Source of the DNA: Lentisphaeria bacterium UBA4640
GTDB lineage: Bacteria; Verrucomicrobiota; Lentisphaeria; Victivallales; UBA1829
Direction: 5' to 3'
Assembly (NCBI GenBank): GCA_002405835.1
Contig: DHMO01000020.1
Location: 1-64,000, forward strand
DNA: 64,000 nt
Both the position numbers and the translations under genes were made by a program. Of the stretch, positions 51,984 through 60,604 are shown in pieces. Each line of letters starts with the position of its first letter. Position 1 is the stretch's first letter. The notes below the pieces were generated by a model. That model had not been told where the DNA came from, made no database searches, and saw only the letters and a list, made by a program, of their open reading frames with translations.

Positions 51984-54215
51984 TCAGCGGATTTCACGAA
52001 CCTCAGGCGGCTTCGCGAGAATGTGCGAAACCTCGTAGAAGTTCTCCCACCACTGGCGGAGCGGACGCTGATAGCGCGTGTCCACCATCTTCTCCAGGAA
52101 TTCATCTTCAAAGATCAGCGCCTTGCCTCCGGCCTGACCGACGATTGCGCAGCTGTCCAAATGCTTTTCGATGCGGTCGATCATGTGCATGGTCGCTTCG
52201 TAGCCGAGACGCGCGGCGAGCGTGCGGTCGAACGGACTCGGGTTGCCGCCCTGCTGCATCGGACCGAGAATCGTCTTGCGGACGTCGAACCACGCGCCGC
52301 TCTCCTCTTCAAAGAGCGAGGCGATGAAGTTGATGTCGTAAGTCTTGTTCGCGTGCTCGTTCCGGATGATCAGCGCCGTGCGGCGGCCGAGCTTGAAGTT
52401 GTCGACAAGCGCGTGCGTGTGCTTTTCCAGCATATCGACGTTGATGCCGACTTCATGCATGTAAATGTACTCCGCGCCGGTCGCCATGCCGCTCATCATC
52501 GCGAGGAAACCGCAGTAGCGTCCCATGACTTCCACGATGAACAGACGGCGCGCGCTGTCGGCGGAATTCTTGATTTTGTCGATCGCCTGAACGATGGTAT
52601 TCAGCGCCGTGTCACAGCCGATGGAGTGTTCCACACCGGGCATGTTGTTGTTGATCGTCGCGGGAATGCAGATCAGCGGAATGCGGAAGATTTCAAACGT
52701 ATCGCGGTGCTTGTGAAGCTCGGTTGCAAGCGTAAACGCCGTCCAGCCGCCGAGAATCAGCAGACCGCTGATGCGGTTCTTTTCAAGATTGACGGCGATG
52801 CGGTAGTAATCTTTTTCGGTCGGGAGCTTGCGGTTCGTGCCGAGCTTGGTTCCAGCGGAACCCGCCCAGTTGTCAACCTCCATCCACGAGAACTCGCGGA
52901 AGCGTCCGGCAACCAGACCGTCCACGCCGTCTTCAATGCCGACGACTTTGTAGCCCTGGTTCATGGCAACGCGGATCACCGTGCGGATGGCGTTGTTCAT
53001 TCCGGGGGCGGGCCAGCCGGAAGTCATGATCGCAATGCGCGGGCTGTCCTCCGTAATCTCTTTGGAGGGACGGATCTGCGCCTGAATCTTGACGAGCTCG
53101 CTGACGCGGCTCCAGTCGATGCCGCGCATGGCTTCCGCCTTGTCGTACTCGCCGGCCTTGATTGCGGCGGCGGTTGCGCGGGTCTTCTGAACCGATTCGA
53201 TCAGCGGAGCGGTCGTGATGCGGTTGTTCTTGGAAACGATAATCACCGACTCGGAAGCGTCGGGGTGCTTGACAAGCTCTTTGACAGCTTCATAACCGTA
53301 CGCGGTGCTCATATAGCGGTCGTAGGCGCTGGGCGCTCCGCCGCGCTGGACGTGTCCGAGAATCGTGATGCGGCATTCAAGATTGAGACGGCCTTCGATC
53401 ATCTCCTGAACCTGTGCGCAGGTGATGGGTTCGCCCTTGCAGTTGCGCGCGCCCTCGGCGACGATGATGATGTTGTCGCGGCGTCCCGCCTTCTTGCCGT
53501 CTTCGAGAAGCGTGCAGAGTTCATCCTCCCAGCCTTCTTGCGGCGGACGTTCGGGAATGAAGACCCAGGAGGCGCCGGTGGCGATTGCGCTCATCAGAGC
53601 GAGATAACCGCAGTTGCGTCCCATGACTTCCACGATGAAGATGCGCTGATGGCTGTACGCGGTGCTGCGGAGCGAGTCGATGGCGTCGGTGATGCGGTGC
53701 AGCGCGGTGTCCGCGCCGATGGTCATATCGGTGTTCGCCATATCGTTGTCGATGGAGCCGATGAGCCCGACGATCCGGAGATCGGGGCAGACCGCGCGTT
53801 CGGCTTCGGTGATGCGGTTCGCCGCAACGAGTTCCTCGCCGAGCTGTTTCCAGAGCTGGCTGAATTCATCTGCACCGGAGAGACTGCCGTCGCCGCCGAT
53901 GACGATGAGGCAGCTGATTCCGCGGTGATAGAGATTTTCCGCCGCGGTCAGGAGCCCTTCGTGCGTGCGGAACGCCTTGCTCCGGGCGGTTCCGATGATG
54001 GTTCCACCCTCCTGCATGATGCCGGAGACGGATCGCCAGTCCATGAGAACGATGTTGTTTTCGATGAGTCCCTGATAGCCCTCATAGACGGCGTAGACAT
54101 CCATATTGTACGAGATTCCGGCGCGAACGACGGCGCGGACCGAAGCGTTCATACCGGGTGCGTCGCCGCCGCTTGTGAGCACGGCGATTGCTTTCTTTTG
54201 AGCTGTGGCATCCAT
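51984..54215 (-). CDS. Double-length 6-phosphofructokinase
   Basis: This 743-residue protein consists of two tandem phosphofructokinase domains, an arrangement best known from eukaryotic enzymes. The N-half is complete: SGGDAPGMNA, GGDGS (Gly after Asp, the ATP-type residue) and the catalytic SIDND. The C-half keeps the fold motifs (SGWPAPGMNN, VEVMGRYCGF, IGCDTALN). It has GGWTA instead of GGDGS and TINNN instead of T/SIDND, so it cannot be catalytic and may be an allosteric domain. It should phosphorylate fructose-6-phosphate in glycolysis using ATP. The start at 54215 has GGAGG upstream. Confidence 0.93.
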   Translation of the reverse strand: MDATAQKKAIAVLTSGGDAPGMNASVRAVVRAGISYNMDVYAVYEGYQGLIENNIVLMDWRSVSGIMQEGGTIIGTARSKAFRTHEGLLTAAENLYHRGISCLIVIGGDGSLSGADEFSQLWKQLGEELVAANRITEAERAVCPDLRIVGLIGSIDNDMANTDMTIGADTALHRITDAIDSLRSTAYSHQRIFIVEVMGRNCGYLALMSAIATGASWVFIPERPPQEGWEDELCTLLEDGKKAGRRDNIIIVAEGARNCKGEPITCAQVQEMIEGRLNLECRITILGHVQRGGAPSAYDRYMSTAYGYEAVKELVKHPDASESVIIVSKNNRITTAPLIESVQKTRATAAAIKAGEYDKAEAMRGIDWSRVSELVKIQAQIRPSKEITEDSPRIAIMTSGWPAPGMNNAIRTVIRVAMNQGYKVVGIEDGVDGLVAGRFREFSWMEVDNWAGSAGTKLGTNRKLPTEKDYYRIAVNLEKNRISGLLILGGWTAFTLATELHKHRDTFEIFRIPLICIPATINNNMPGVEHSIGCDTALNTIVQAIDKIKNSADSARRLFIVEVMGRYCGFLAMMSGMATGAEYIYMHEVGINVDMLEKHTHALVDNFKLGRRTALIIRNEHANKTYDINFIASLFEEESGAWFDVRKTILGPMQQGGNPSPFDRTLAARLGYEATMHMIDRIEKHLDSCAIVGQAGGKALIFEDEFLEKMVDTRYQRPLRQWWENFYEVSHILAKPPEVREIR

Positions 54216-54244
54216 AGCAGGACCTCCAATTTTCTTTTGCTGAA

Positions 54245-54272
54245 AAGATACCACATTTTCGCGTTTTTGCAA
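54245..54272 (-). promoter_or_regulatory. Promoter of the phosphofructokinase gene
   Basis: Minus-strand TTGCAA, 16 bases, TATCTT, 30 bases before the start codon. Confidence 0.5.
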
Positions 54273-54330
54273 TGCGGCATTTTTTATTTTTCCGTAAATT
54301 TTTTGTGAGAAAACCGCGGCGGAAAACAGT

Positions 54331-54525
54331 TCAGCGCACCGCATTCGCTTCAATATAGGGAAGCGTCTTCCTGTAACGCCGGTTCAGCTCGCCCGGAGTG
54401 CAGTGAAAATAACGCTCCGTCAGCAAATTCAGATGCTGAACATGCTTCAACCCCAGCTTGTCCGCAATTTCCTTGAAGGAGAGACTCGAATAAGTGATAA
54501 GTGAAAGCAGATCGTTTTTCTGGCG
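54331..54525 (-). pseudogene. Truncated AraC-family regulator (C-terminal HTH only)
   Basis: On the minus strand a frame ending at 54331 encodes the second helix-turn-helix of an AraC protein (LSFKEIADKLGLKHVQHLNLLTERYF) and a CTPGELNRRYRK tail. The sensor half and first HTH are missing. The frame runs into sequence that belongs to an unrelated plus-strand fragment, so this is the remnant of a deletion or rearrangement. Confidence 0.65.
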
Positions 54526-54747
54526 CCGCTCTCTGTAAACACCGGGCAGAACACCTTCTACCTGGCGGCCGATGCGGCGGCAAAATGCGGCTGGAGCTCC
54601 GCGGTTTATCCGGCCGCAGTCGGAACCTGCATTCTGCTGTTCAGCGTTTACAGAGTTTTCTTCAAAAAAGAAAAACTTTCACTGCACGGCTGGATTGGAA
54701 TCCTGTTCATCATCTGCGGAATTGCCGGGCTCTCCGCAAAAAAGTAA
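54505..54747 (+). pseudogene. 3' fragment of a DMT/EamA-like transporter
   Basis: A plus-strand frame without a start codon encodes about 80 residues with two hydrophobic helices (the region around YPAAVGTCILLFSVYRVFF and a final WIGILFIICGIAGL), typical of the last two helices of drug/metabolite transporters. It stops at 54745-54747. A stop codon at 54502-54504 closes the frame upstream. It abuts the regulator remnant head to head. Confidence 0.6.
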
Positions 54748-54757
54748 AACGATGGCG

Positions 54758-55765
54758 TCACTCCTTCTTCCTCCTCCACTCCGCGGGGAGGAGGAAGGCG
54801 ACTCCGCCGAGAAGATTCGTCAGGAGAAGAACCGCGGTGTAAATCACCATTGCCGTCACAGCGGAATTTTCGGGAATGCCCCAGGCGCTCAGAAGCGTTT
54901 TGACAACCGCATCCCGCGTGCCGAGCCCGCCGGGAGTCACAGGTATCGCCGAAGCTAAACTGCCGTAAGCGGAGGCGGTCAGCGTCACATCCGCAGGCGG
55001 CAATTCGCGCATCGCACCGTAAAGCGGAAAATACAATGCCCCGAACAGAAGCGGATGAAGGATCAGAGCGGAAAAAAGCGTGGTCAGGATCAGCGTTTTC
55101 CAGCGTGTCCGGTAAGCGGAAACCGAACGGATGATGCTTCCAGGGATCCCTTTCATCCAGCGGTCCGCAAGTTCAAGAAGTTTCGCGGCGAACTTCCAGC
55201 GGAAAATATAATCCTGAAAAAACAGAACCGCAATCACTCCGATTCCGCCCGCGCTGAGCAGAGTGAAAAGATACACGATTGATTTCGCCGCAACCGGAAG
55301 CTCCCCGATCCGGCGGGACATCAGGCTGAATGCAAACAGAGCCAGCAGGAACAATCCGCCGATGCCGACAATGCGGTCGATCAGAATTGAAACCGTCGCT
55401 TCGATACGCCGTCCCTTTTCCACTTTGGAAGCCAGCATCGCTGCTTTCAGAACGTCGCCGCCGACCGCGCCCGCCGGAATGAAAATATTCGCGAAAAGCC
55501 CGATAAACGCCAGCCGCATCGCCTCGTACCACGAAACGTTCAGCTCTTTGGCGATCAGGAATTTCCAGCGCACCCCGGTGAGTGTCACCTGCACGAACTG
55601 CGCACAGAAACAGAGCACAACCCAGACGGGATCCATCCGCCGGACTGATTCAAACATGGAACGGGCGTCGCCGCCGATCACCCAGGCGATCAGCAGAGCG
55701 GCAACGCCAAGTTTCAGAAACACTTTGAGCAGCTGTTTCCACAGCGGGGTTTTCGCGCCGTTCAT
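54758..55765 (-). CDS. Lysylphosphatidylglycerol synthase TM region-like protein
   Basis: This 335-residue polytopic membrane protein (about eight helices) matches the UPF0104/LPG_synthase_TM family. Signatures are ANIFIPAGAVGGDVLKA, an ATVSILIDRIVG stretch and the C-terminal VTPGGLGTRDAV. It has no soluble aminoacyl-transferase domain, so a flippase or glycolipid-related function is possible. The start overlaps the DUF190 gene by ATGA. Confidence 0.85.
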   Translation of the reverse strand: MNGAKTPLWKQLLKVFLKLGVAALLIAWVIGGDARSMFESVRRMDPVWVVLCFCAQFVQVTLTGVRWKFLIAKELNVSWYEAMRLAFIGLFANIFIPAGAVGGDVLKAAMLASKVEKGRRIEATVSILIDRIVGIGGLFLLALFAFSLMSRRIGELPVAAKSIVYLFTLLSAGGIGVIAVLFFQDYIFRWKFAAKLLELADRWMKGIPGSIIRSVSAYRTRWKTLILTTLFSALILHPLLFGALYFPLYGAMRELPPADVTLTASAYGSLASAIPVTPGGLGTRDAVVKTLLSAWGIPENSAVTAMVIYTAVLLLTNLLGGVAFLLPAEWRRKKE

Positions 55766-56103
55766 TCCTTTTTTCCGTAAAAACGAGTCAGAACAGGCGT
55801 CAGAGTCATGAGACCGCGCGGAATCCGGCTGTCGATTTTCTGTACAAACGCTTCCAGATTCTCCCGCGTATCCACAATTTCCACAAGGACCGGCTGGTTG
55901 ATCTGGAACGCGCGGAATTCCGGAGCAAGAACCGGATTGTTCGAGCAGAATCCGCCGATCCCGCGCAGCACCGTCGCTCCGGAAATGCCGGAGGCAACTG
56001 CCCGCTGGACAATCCATTCGTAGAACGGAAGCCCTTCCACATGATCTTTTTCCGCAGTGTAGATCCGGAGCAGATACGCTCCGTCAGTAAAAAGTTCCGG
56101 CAT
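55762..56103 (-). CDS. DUF190 protein
   Basis: This 113-residue protein matches the small DUF190 family, with a ferredoxin-like/P-II-like fold. Visible are LLRIYTAEKDHVEG at the start, SGATVLRGIGGF in the middle and PVLVEIVDTRENLEAF. The fold similarity to P-II suggests a ligand-binding regulator, often next to CrcB/Fluc fluoride channels, but here it is next to an LPG-synthase-like membrane protein. The genes overlap, so the two products probably act together. Confidence 0.88.
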   Translation of the reverse strand: MPELFTDGAYLLRIYTAEKDHVEGLPFYEWIVQRAVASGISGATVLRGIGGFCSNNPVLAPEFRAFQINQPVLVEIVDTRENLEAFVQKIDSRIPRGLMTLTPVLTRFYGKKE

Positions 56104-56138
56104 GACGCACCTCCTTTTGTTCCGTTATATCATAATTA

Positions 56139-57236
56139 TCAGAAGGACTCGCGGTCCTCCGCCCATTTCTTGATGTCTTCCTGAACCTCCGCGCGGGTAT
56201 CACCGGTAACGTCTCCCACAAATTTTTTGAAATAGGCTTCAATCGCCTTGTGGAAGATGTGCAGGTACTCCACGCGCTCGGCAAAATAACTTTCACGGTC
56301 CATCTCCTCGCCCTCGGGAAGGTTCAGACCGGTAAAATTGAACTTGTCGGCGTCAAAAGTGAACGTCCAGACGTCCTGGTCGCGCGCCATCATGATTTTC
56401 GCCTTCTTGAGTTTCTTGCCTACCGCAAGCGCGGCTTTCGCCTCGGCGGAAAGCTGGGGACAGCCCTTCTTGACCACGCTCTCCTCCGCGCCTTTCGCCT
56501 CGGCGGAGTAGCCGAACGTCAGCGGGCCTTGGATGCCGAGCTGGAATCTGCCGCAATTTTCCACATCCAGCTCTCCCCCGTTGAGTTCAGAGAAATACCA
56601 GAGCCAGGTGAGGAAGTCGCGCCCGGGCGTGGAATCCGTTTCCCCGGCGGCATTGTTCGTGAACGAAATATCCGGCAGTGCGCTCGACTCCTCTTTGAAG
56701 AGCTTGATCATCAGCTCATTGATCGTGACCGGAACAGGCTCCACGCCAAGCTGGCTGACGAATGCGCTCACGATCAGGTCGACCTGCGCGAGCGAGGCCG
56801 TTCCGATATACATCACATTCAGCGCACGGTCCACCACAACAGGAGTTCCGGAGATCACCGGCGGCATCTTCATGAGGTTGCGCTTGATGGCGTCCTCCTT
56901 GATGCGTTTCTTTTCCAGACGCGGCACGGAGAAGGTCTGATTCGCATGCATGTACGCGAGTTCGTCGCGGCGGCAAATTGCGTTCAGCAGCGAAGAAGGA
57001 ATTTTGCGTTCCGCTTTGCGCAGGTTTAAATAGAGATGGTCTCCGCAGATGGAAGTCGTCTCGCTGATCTCGGTTTCGAGCAGGAAGCGTCCGCTGACCC
57101 AGCCGATTTCGGGTTCCTCGGCGACGTCTTCCAGACGGCCGGCGGATGCCCCGGCGAGCTTTTTCAGATAATCATCCGGCAGCGGCGAGCTGAGCGGACA
57201 GATGGTCAAAGCGATGCTTCCATGATCAAACGGCAT
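56139..57236 (-). CDS. RdgC-like recombination-associated protein
   Basis: This 365-residue cytoplasmic protein resembles the divergent RdgC group: GWVSGRFLLETEI near residue 50, PRLEKKRIKEDA near 110, RDFLTWLWYFSE in the middle, and an alternating helix/strand C-terminal half. RdgC forms a DNA-encircling ring dimer and limits RecA. It is read alone from a good promoter. The start at 57236 (ATG) is preferred to TTG at 57242, given the AGGAG position. Identification is by pattern and not certain. Confidence 0.62.
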   Translation of the reverse strand: MPFDHGSIALTICPLSSPLPDDYLKKLAGASAGRLEDVAEEPEIGWVSGRFLLETEISETTSICGDHLYLNLRKAERKIPSSLLNAICRRDELAYMHANQTFSVPRLEKKRIKEDAIKRNLMKMPPVISGTPVVVDRALNVMYIGTASLAQVDLIVSAFVSQLGVEPVPVTINELMIKLFKEESSALPDISFTNNAAGETDSTPGRDFLTWLWYFSELNGGELDVENCGRFQLGIQGPLTFGYSAEAKGAEESVVKKGCPQLSAEAKAALAVGKKLKKAKIMMARDQDVWTFTFDADKFNFTGLNLPEGEEMDRESYFAERVEYLHIFHKAIEAYFKKFVGDVTGDTRAEVQEDIKKWAEDRESF

Positions 57237-57271
57237 TTTCAAATCTCCTTAATAATACTGTTTTTCGTGGT

Positions 57272-57300
57272 ATTATATCATGAAACTGCCGTTTCGTCAA
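57272..57300 (-). promoter_or_regulatory. Promoter of the RdgC-like gene
   Basis: Minus-strand TTGACG and TATAAT with 17 bases between, about 36 bases before the start. Confidence 0.72.
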
Positions 57301-57421
57301 ACGCGCAAACAGAAAAAACAGCATCTGAATTCAAAATTGCTTCATTTGCAGAAATCTGTTTTTTTTTAAGCAAATCGCGACCGTTTTCAATCAGTTTTTC
57401 ACGAAAAATCTGGAAAAACAG

Positions 57422-57450
57422 TTGTTTTTCGCGTCCGCAGCACCTATATT
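57422..57450 (+). promoter_or_regulatory. Promoter of the 57.5-61.6 kb operon
   Basis: TTGTTT, 17 bases, TATATT, 46 bases before the first start codon. Confidence 0.6.
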
Positions 57451-57496
57451 CCCGAAGAAGGTTTAAATCCTAACATCTATAAAAAGGAAGATTGCA

Positions 57497-58558
57497 ATGA
57501 AGAACTACAAGATCGTCATGAAATCCGCCAGCAACGCCGTGCTGGAAGCAAGTGAAATTCCGGATCCCGTCGGAGATCAGGTGCTCGTCCGCGCCATGTA
57601 CTCCGTCGTCAGCGCCGGAACGGAACGCGCATGGTCGATGGATATGAACAACGCCCACCCGACATTCCCCTACACTCCGGGCTACTGCGCCGCAGGCGAA
57701 GTCGTCAAAGTCGGACCCGAAGTCACCCTCTACAAGCCCGGTGACCGCGTCATCATCAACTGGGCGGGACATCAGCTCTACGCGCTCAAAAACGAAGGCG
57801 CGATGAACGTCACCGGCATTGTGACGAACCCGCAGTCGATGCACGACGTCCGCAAAGGCGCACTCGTCAAGATTCCGGACAACGTCAAGACTCTCGACGC
57901 CGCATTTGCGAACATCGCCTCCTTCTCGTTCAACGGAGTCCGCAAACTTCACCTCGAAGTCGGAGAAAGCGCGCTGATTGCCGGACAGGGCATTCTCGGC
58001 GTATTCGCTCTTCAGGTGGCCGGACTCTGCGGCGCCGTTCCGCTGATCGCCGCCGACTTCTCCCCCGAACGCCGCGCAACCGCCAAAAAGCTCGGCGCCG
58101 ACTATGCGCTCAACCCGGGCGACAAGGATTACATGGATCAGATCAAAGAGATCACCGGCGGCGAAGGCGTCCGCGCAATCGTTGAAGTCACCGGAAGCGC
58201 GGCAGCTCTCCAGCAGGCTCTCGAATACGTCGCCTGGGAAGGCCGTATCTCTCTGCTCGGCTGCACACGCGTTCCCGAATTCCCGACCGACTTTTACCAG
58301 TTCGTTCACGGACGCGGCGTTCAGCTCTTCGGCGCCCACACCTTCAGCCGCGCAAAACTCGAATCCGCCCCGTACCACTGGACCCAGGAAGACGACTACA
58401 ACGCATTCCTCAAGCTCCTCGCAAACGGGAAGATGCAGGCAAGCTCGGTCATCTCCGAAATGATCTCTCCGGAAGATGCCCACTCCGTCTACCAGATGCT
58501 CGCAACCGACAAGAATCCGCCGATGGGACTCGTCTTCGACTGGACCAAACTTGCGTAA
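57497..58558 (+). CDS. MDR-family dehydrogenase lacking catalytic zinc ligands
   Basis: This 353-residue medium-chain dehydrogenase/reductase has a GroES-like N-domain and a Rossmann domain with AGQGILGVFALQ. The usual zinc-ligand motif near residue 40 is replaced by SAGTERAW, as in a subgroup found beside Gfo/Idh/MocA genes. It probably reduces or oxidises a sugar-like alcohol with NAD(P). The next gene starts 22 bases later. It leads a four-gene operon. Confidence 0.85.
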   Translation: MKNYKIVMKSASNAVLEASEIPDPVGDQVLVRAMYSVVSAGTERAWSMDMNNAHPTFPYTPGYCAAGEVVKVGPEVTLYKPGDRVIINWAGHQLYALKNEGAMNVTGIVTNPQSMHDVRKGALVKIPDNVKTLDAAFANIASFSFNGVRKLHLEVGESALIAGQGILGVFALQVAGLCGAVPLIAADFSPERRATAKKLGADYALNPGDKDYMDQIKEITGGEGVRAIVEVTGSAAALQQALEYVAWEGRISLLGCTRVPEFPTDFYQFVHGRGVQLFGAHTFSRAKLESAPYHWTQEDDYNAFLKLLANGKMQASSVISEMISPEDAHSVYQMLATDKNPPMGLVFDWTKLA

Positions 58559-58580
58559 AAACACAGGAAAGGAGACTCGC

Positions 58581-59567
58581 ATGTCAACTGCACTGGAACT
58601 GCTTCAGAAACAAGTCAAAAGCGGGCTGATTCAAGGCGGCGTCGCCGCTTCCACCCGCTCGACGAAGATCGCGGTTGCCGGACTTCAGACCGTTCATCCG
58701 GAAACGAAAGCGATGGCGGAACACTCCCGTTTCGACATCGCATCCGTGGGCAAAGTCTTCACCGCCGGATGCGCCGCCCTCCTCATTGAGAAGGGCGAAC
58801 TGGATCCGGATGCTCCGTTTGTCAAATACATTCCAGAGTACTGCGATCCCGAGTCGCCCATTACCGTGCGCGATCTCGCCATGCACTGCAGCGGATTCGA
58901 CAACAGCAAACCGTACGACGATATCTCCGATCCGGAGCTTTTCCGCAAAGCTCTTTTCAACAAACGCCCCGTCCGTCCGCGGCTCGAAGCGTTTGAATAC
59001 GCATGTTCCAATATGATTCTGCTCGGCATGATCGCCGAACGGATTGCCGGAAAAGGACTGGACGACCTTGCCCGCGAACTTCTCTGGGCTCCGCTCGGCA
59101 TGAACCGTACCCGCTGGACCGCTCCGGGACCGGGTCCGGACGAAGTCGAACACTGGCTCCCGAACCGTCCCGCCGGACAGCACAACGACCCGACCTGCTT
59201 CACCTGCCCCTTCCCTCTCGGAAGCGGCAGCTGTTTCTCGACGATCCACGACATGATGCTGTTCGCAAAAGATGTTCAGGAGCGCAGACTCTTCCCCGAA
59301 TCCTATTACAGACTCATTGGAACCTGCGGATTCGACAAAGACGGAACCCGCCGCAGTTTCGGCTGGGACATGACCGATGCGAACCGCCCCGCCGGGCTCT
59401 CCCGCTCCGCCATCTTCCACTCCGGCTGGAGCGGTCAGACCATCTGTGTCGATCCGGAAAACGATTTTGCGGCAGTTGTCCTCACCTCCCGCACAGGCGA
59501 CTGGCAGGAAGGTTACGATGGACGCAACCGCATCATCGAAGCGATGTTCCAAAATGAACAGGAGTAA
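58581..59567 (+). CDS. Beta-lactamase-fold serine hydrolase (class C type)
   Basis: This 328-residue protein has the S55-x-x-K58 nucleophile motif (SVGK), a Tyr140 motif (YAC in the place of YxN) and an HxG-type motif near the C-terminus (FHSGWSG). Such proteins are mostly esterases or D-aminopeptidases, not drug-resistance enzymes. No signal peptide is evident, so cytoplasmic ester or amide cleavage of a catabolic substrate is likely. AAAGGAG precedes the start. Confidence 0.87.
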   Translation: MSTALELLQKQVKSGLIQGGVAASTRSTKIAVAGLQTVHPETKAMAEHSRFDIASVGKVFTAGCAALLIEKGELDPDAPFVKYIPEYCDPESPITVRDLAMHCSGFDNSKPYDDISDPELFRKALFNKRPVRPRLEAFEYACSNMILLGMIAERIAGKGLDDLARELLWAPLGMNRTRWTAPGPGPDEVEHWLPNRPAGQHNDPTCFTCPFPLGSGSCFSTIHDMMLFAKDVQERRLFPESYYRLIGTCGFDKDGTRRSFGWDMTDANRPAGLSRSAIFHSGWSGQTICVDPENDFAAVVLTSRTGDWQEGYDGRNRIIEAMFQNEQE

Positions 59568-59570
59568 CCG

Positions 59571-60599
59571 ATGTTCAAACCTGTAAAAATCATTCAGATC
59601 GGAGTCTGCCACGAGCACGCGAACGGCAAAATCCAGTCGCTCAAACTGCTCCCGGAATACTTCGACATTGTCGGCTGGGTCGATGAACGCACCTTCAGCC
59701 AAACGCCGCGTCTCGGAAACGGCTGCAACATGGAACGCTATGAAGGCATCCCGCAGCTGACGCTTGACGAAGCGCTCAATTACCCCGGCCTCGAAGCCGT
59801 CGCGGTTGAAGTTCCGAACAACGACCTTGTCCCCATTGCAACCAAGTGCATGGAACGCGGCCTTGCCATGCACATGGACAAACCCGCCGGCGAAGAGCTG
59901 GCTCCGTACAAGGCGCTGCTCGACGGCTGCAAAGCGCGCAGCCTTCCGTTCCAGATGGGTTACATGTACCGCGGCAACCCCGTTTTCCAGTTCATCCAGC
60001 ACCTCGTCCGCGAAAACGCGCTCGGCGAAATTTTCGCGATCGACATGGATATGAACCACGGTTACGGCGGCGAAGAGTACCAGAAATATCTCGCCAAATT
60101 CAAAGGCGGAATCATGTTCAACCTCGGCTGCCACCTGATCGACTTCATCGTTTCAATCATGGGACGCCCGGAGCGTGTGGAATCGTTCCTGATGTCGACT
60201 TCCGACGTCGCCCCCGGCACGAAAAACAACACCGCGGCCGTGCTCGGCTATCCGCATGCGACCGCCTTCATCCGCGCCTGCAGCCGCCACGCGAGCGGCG
60301 GAGTCAACGAGCGCCGGCTGAAAATCGAAGGCACAAACGGCTGGGTTGAAATCAGCCCGGTGGAACGCTTCGACAACAAACCGCTTGAACTCAACATCTG
60401 CCTGAAAAAAGCCTGTTGCGGCTATCCGGCGGGCGGAAACGTCATCAAATTTCCGCCGCAGTTCGACCGCTACACCGAACAGCTCATCGAGCTGGCGAAA
60501 ATGATCCGGGGCGAAGCGAAAAGCCCCTACACTTTTGAACACGACTGTCTGGTCCACGAGGTCACCCTTGCCGCGGCCGGATATACAAAATGGAGCTAA
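59571..60599 (+). CDS. Gfo/Idh/MocA-family oxidoreductase (3)
   Basis: This 342-residue oxidoreductase begins with a Rossmann strand (VKIIQIGVCHEHANGK) in which the glycine motif is altered. It has a DKP variant of the EKP motif (HMDKPAGEE) and a GYMYRGNPVFQF second-domain start. It lies three bases after the serine hydrolase gene. Substrate unknown, presumably the same pathway as its operon partners. Confidence 0.86.
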   Translation: MFKPVKIIQIGVCHEHANGKIQSLKLLPEYFDIVGWVDERTFSQTPRLGNGCNMERYEGIPQLTLDEALNYPGLEAVAVEVPNNDLVPIATKCMERGLAMHMDKPAGEELAPYKALLDGCKARSLPFQMGYMYRGNPVFQFIQHLVRENALGEIFAIDMDMNHGYGGEEYQKYLAKFKGGIMFNLGCHLIDFIVSIMGRPERVESFLMSTSDVAPGTKNNTAAVLGYPHATAFIRACSRHASGGVNERRLKIEGTNGWVEISPVERFDNKPLELNICLKKACCGYPAGGNVIKFPPQFDRYTEQLIELAKMIRGEAKSPYTFEHDCLVHEVTLAAAGYTKWS

Positions 60600-60604
60600 G
60601 AACC

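Noticed and set aside
52023..54308. A 761-codon open frame on the plus strand
   Set aside because: It is antisense to the double phosphofructokinase. Its composition (Asp/Val/Arg/Ala-rich) is typical of a shadow frame.
58581..59567. Antibiotic-resistance beta-lactamase
   Set aside because: The SxxK motif and fold fit, but there is no signal peptide, the YxN motif is altered, and the gene is in a catabolic operon; an esterase-type role is more likely.
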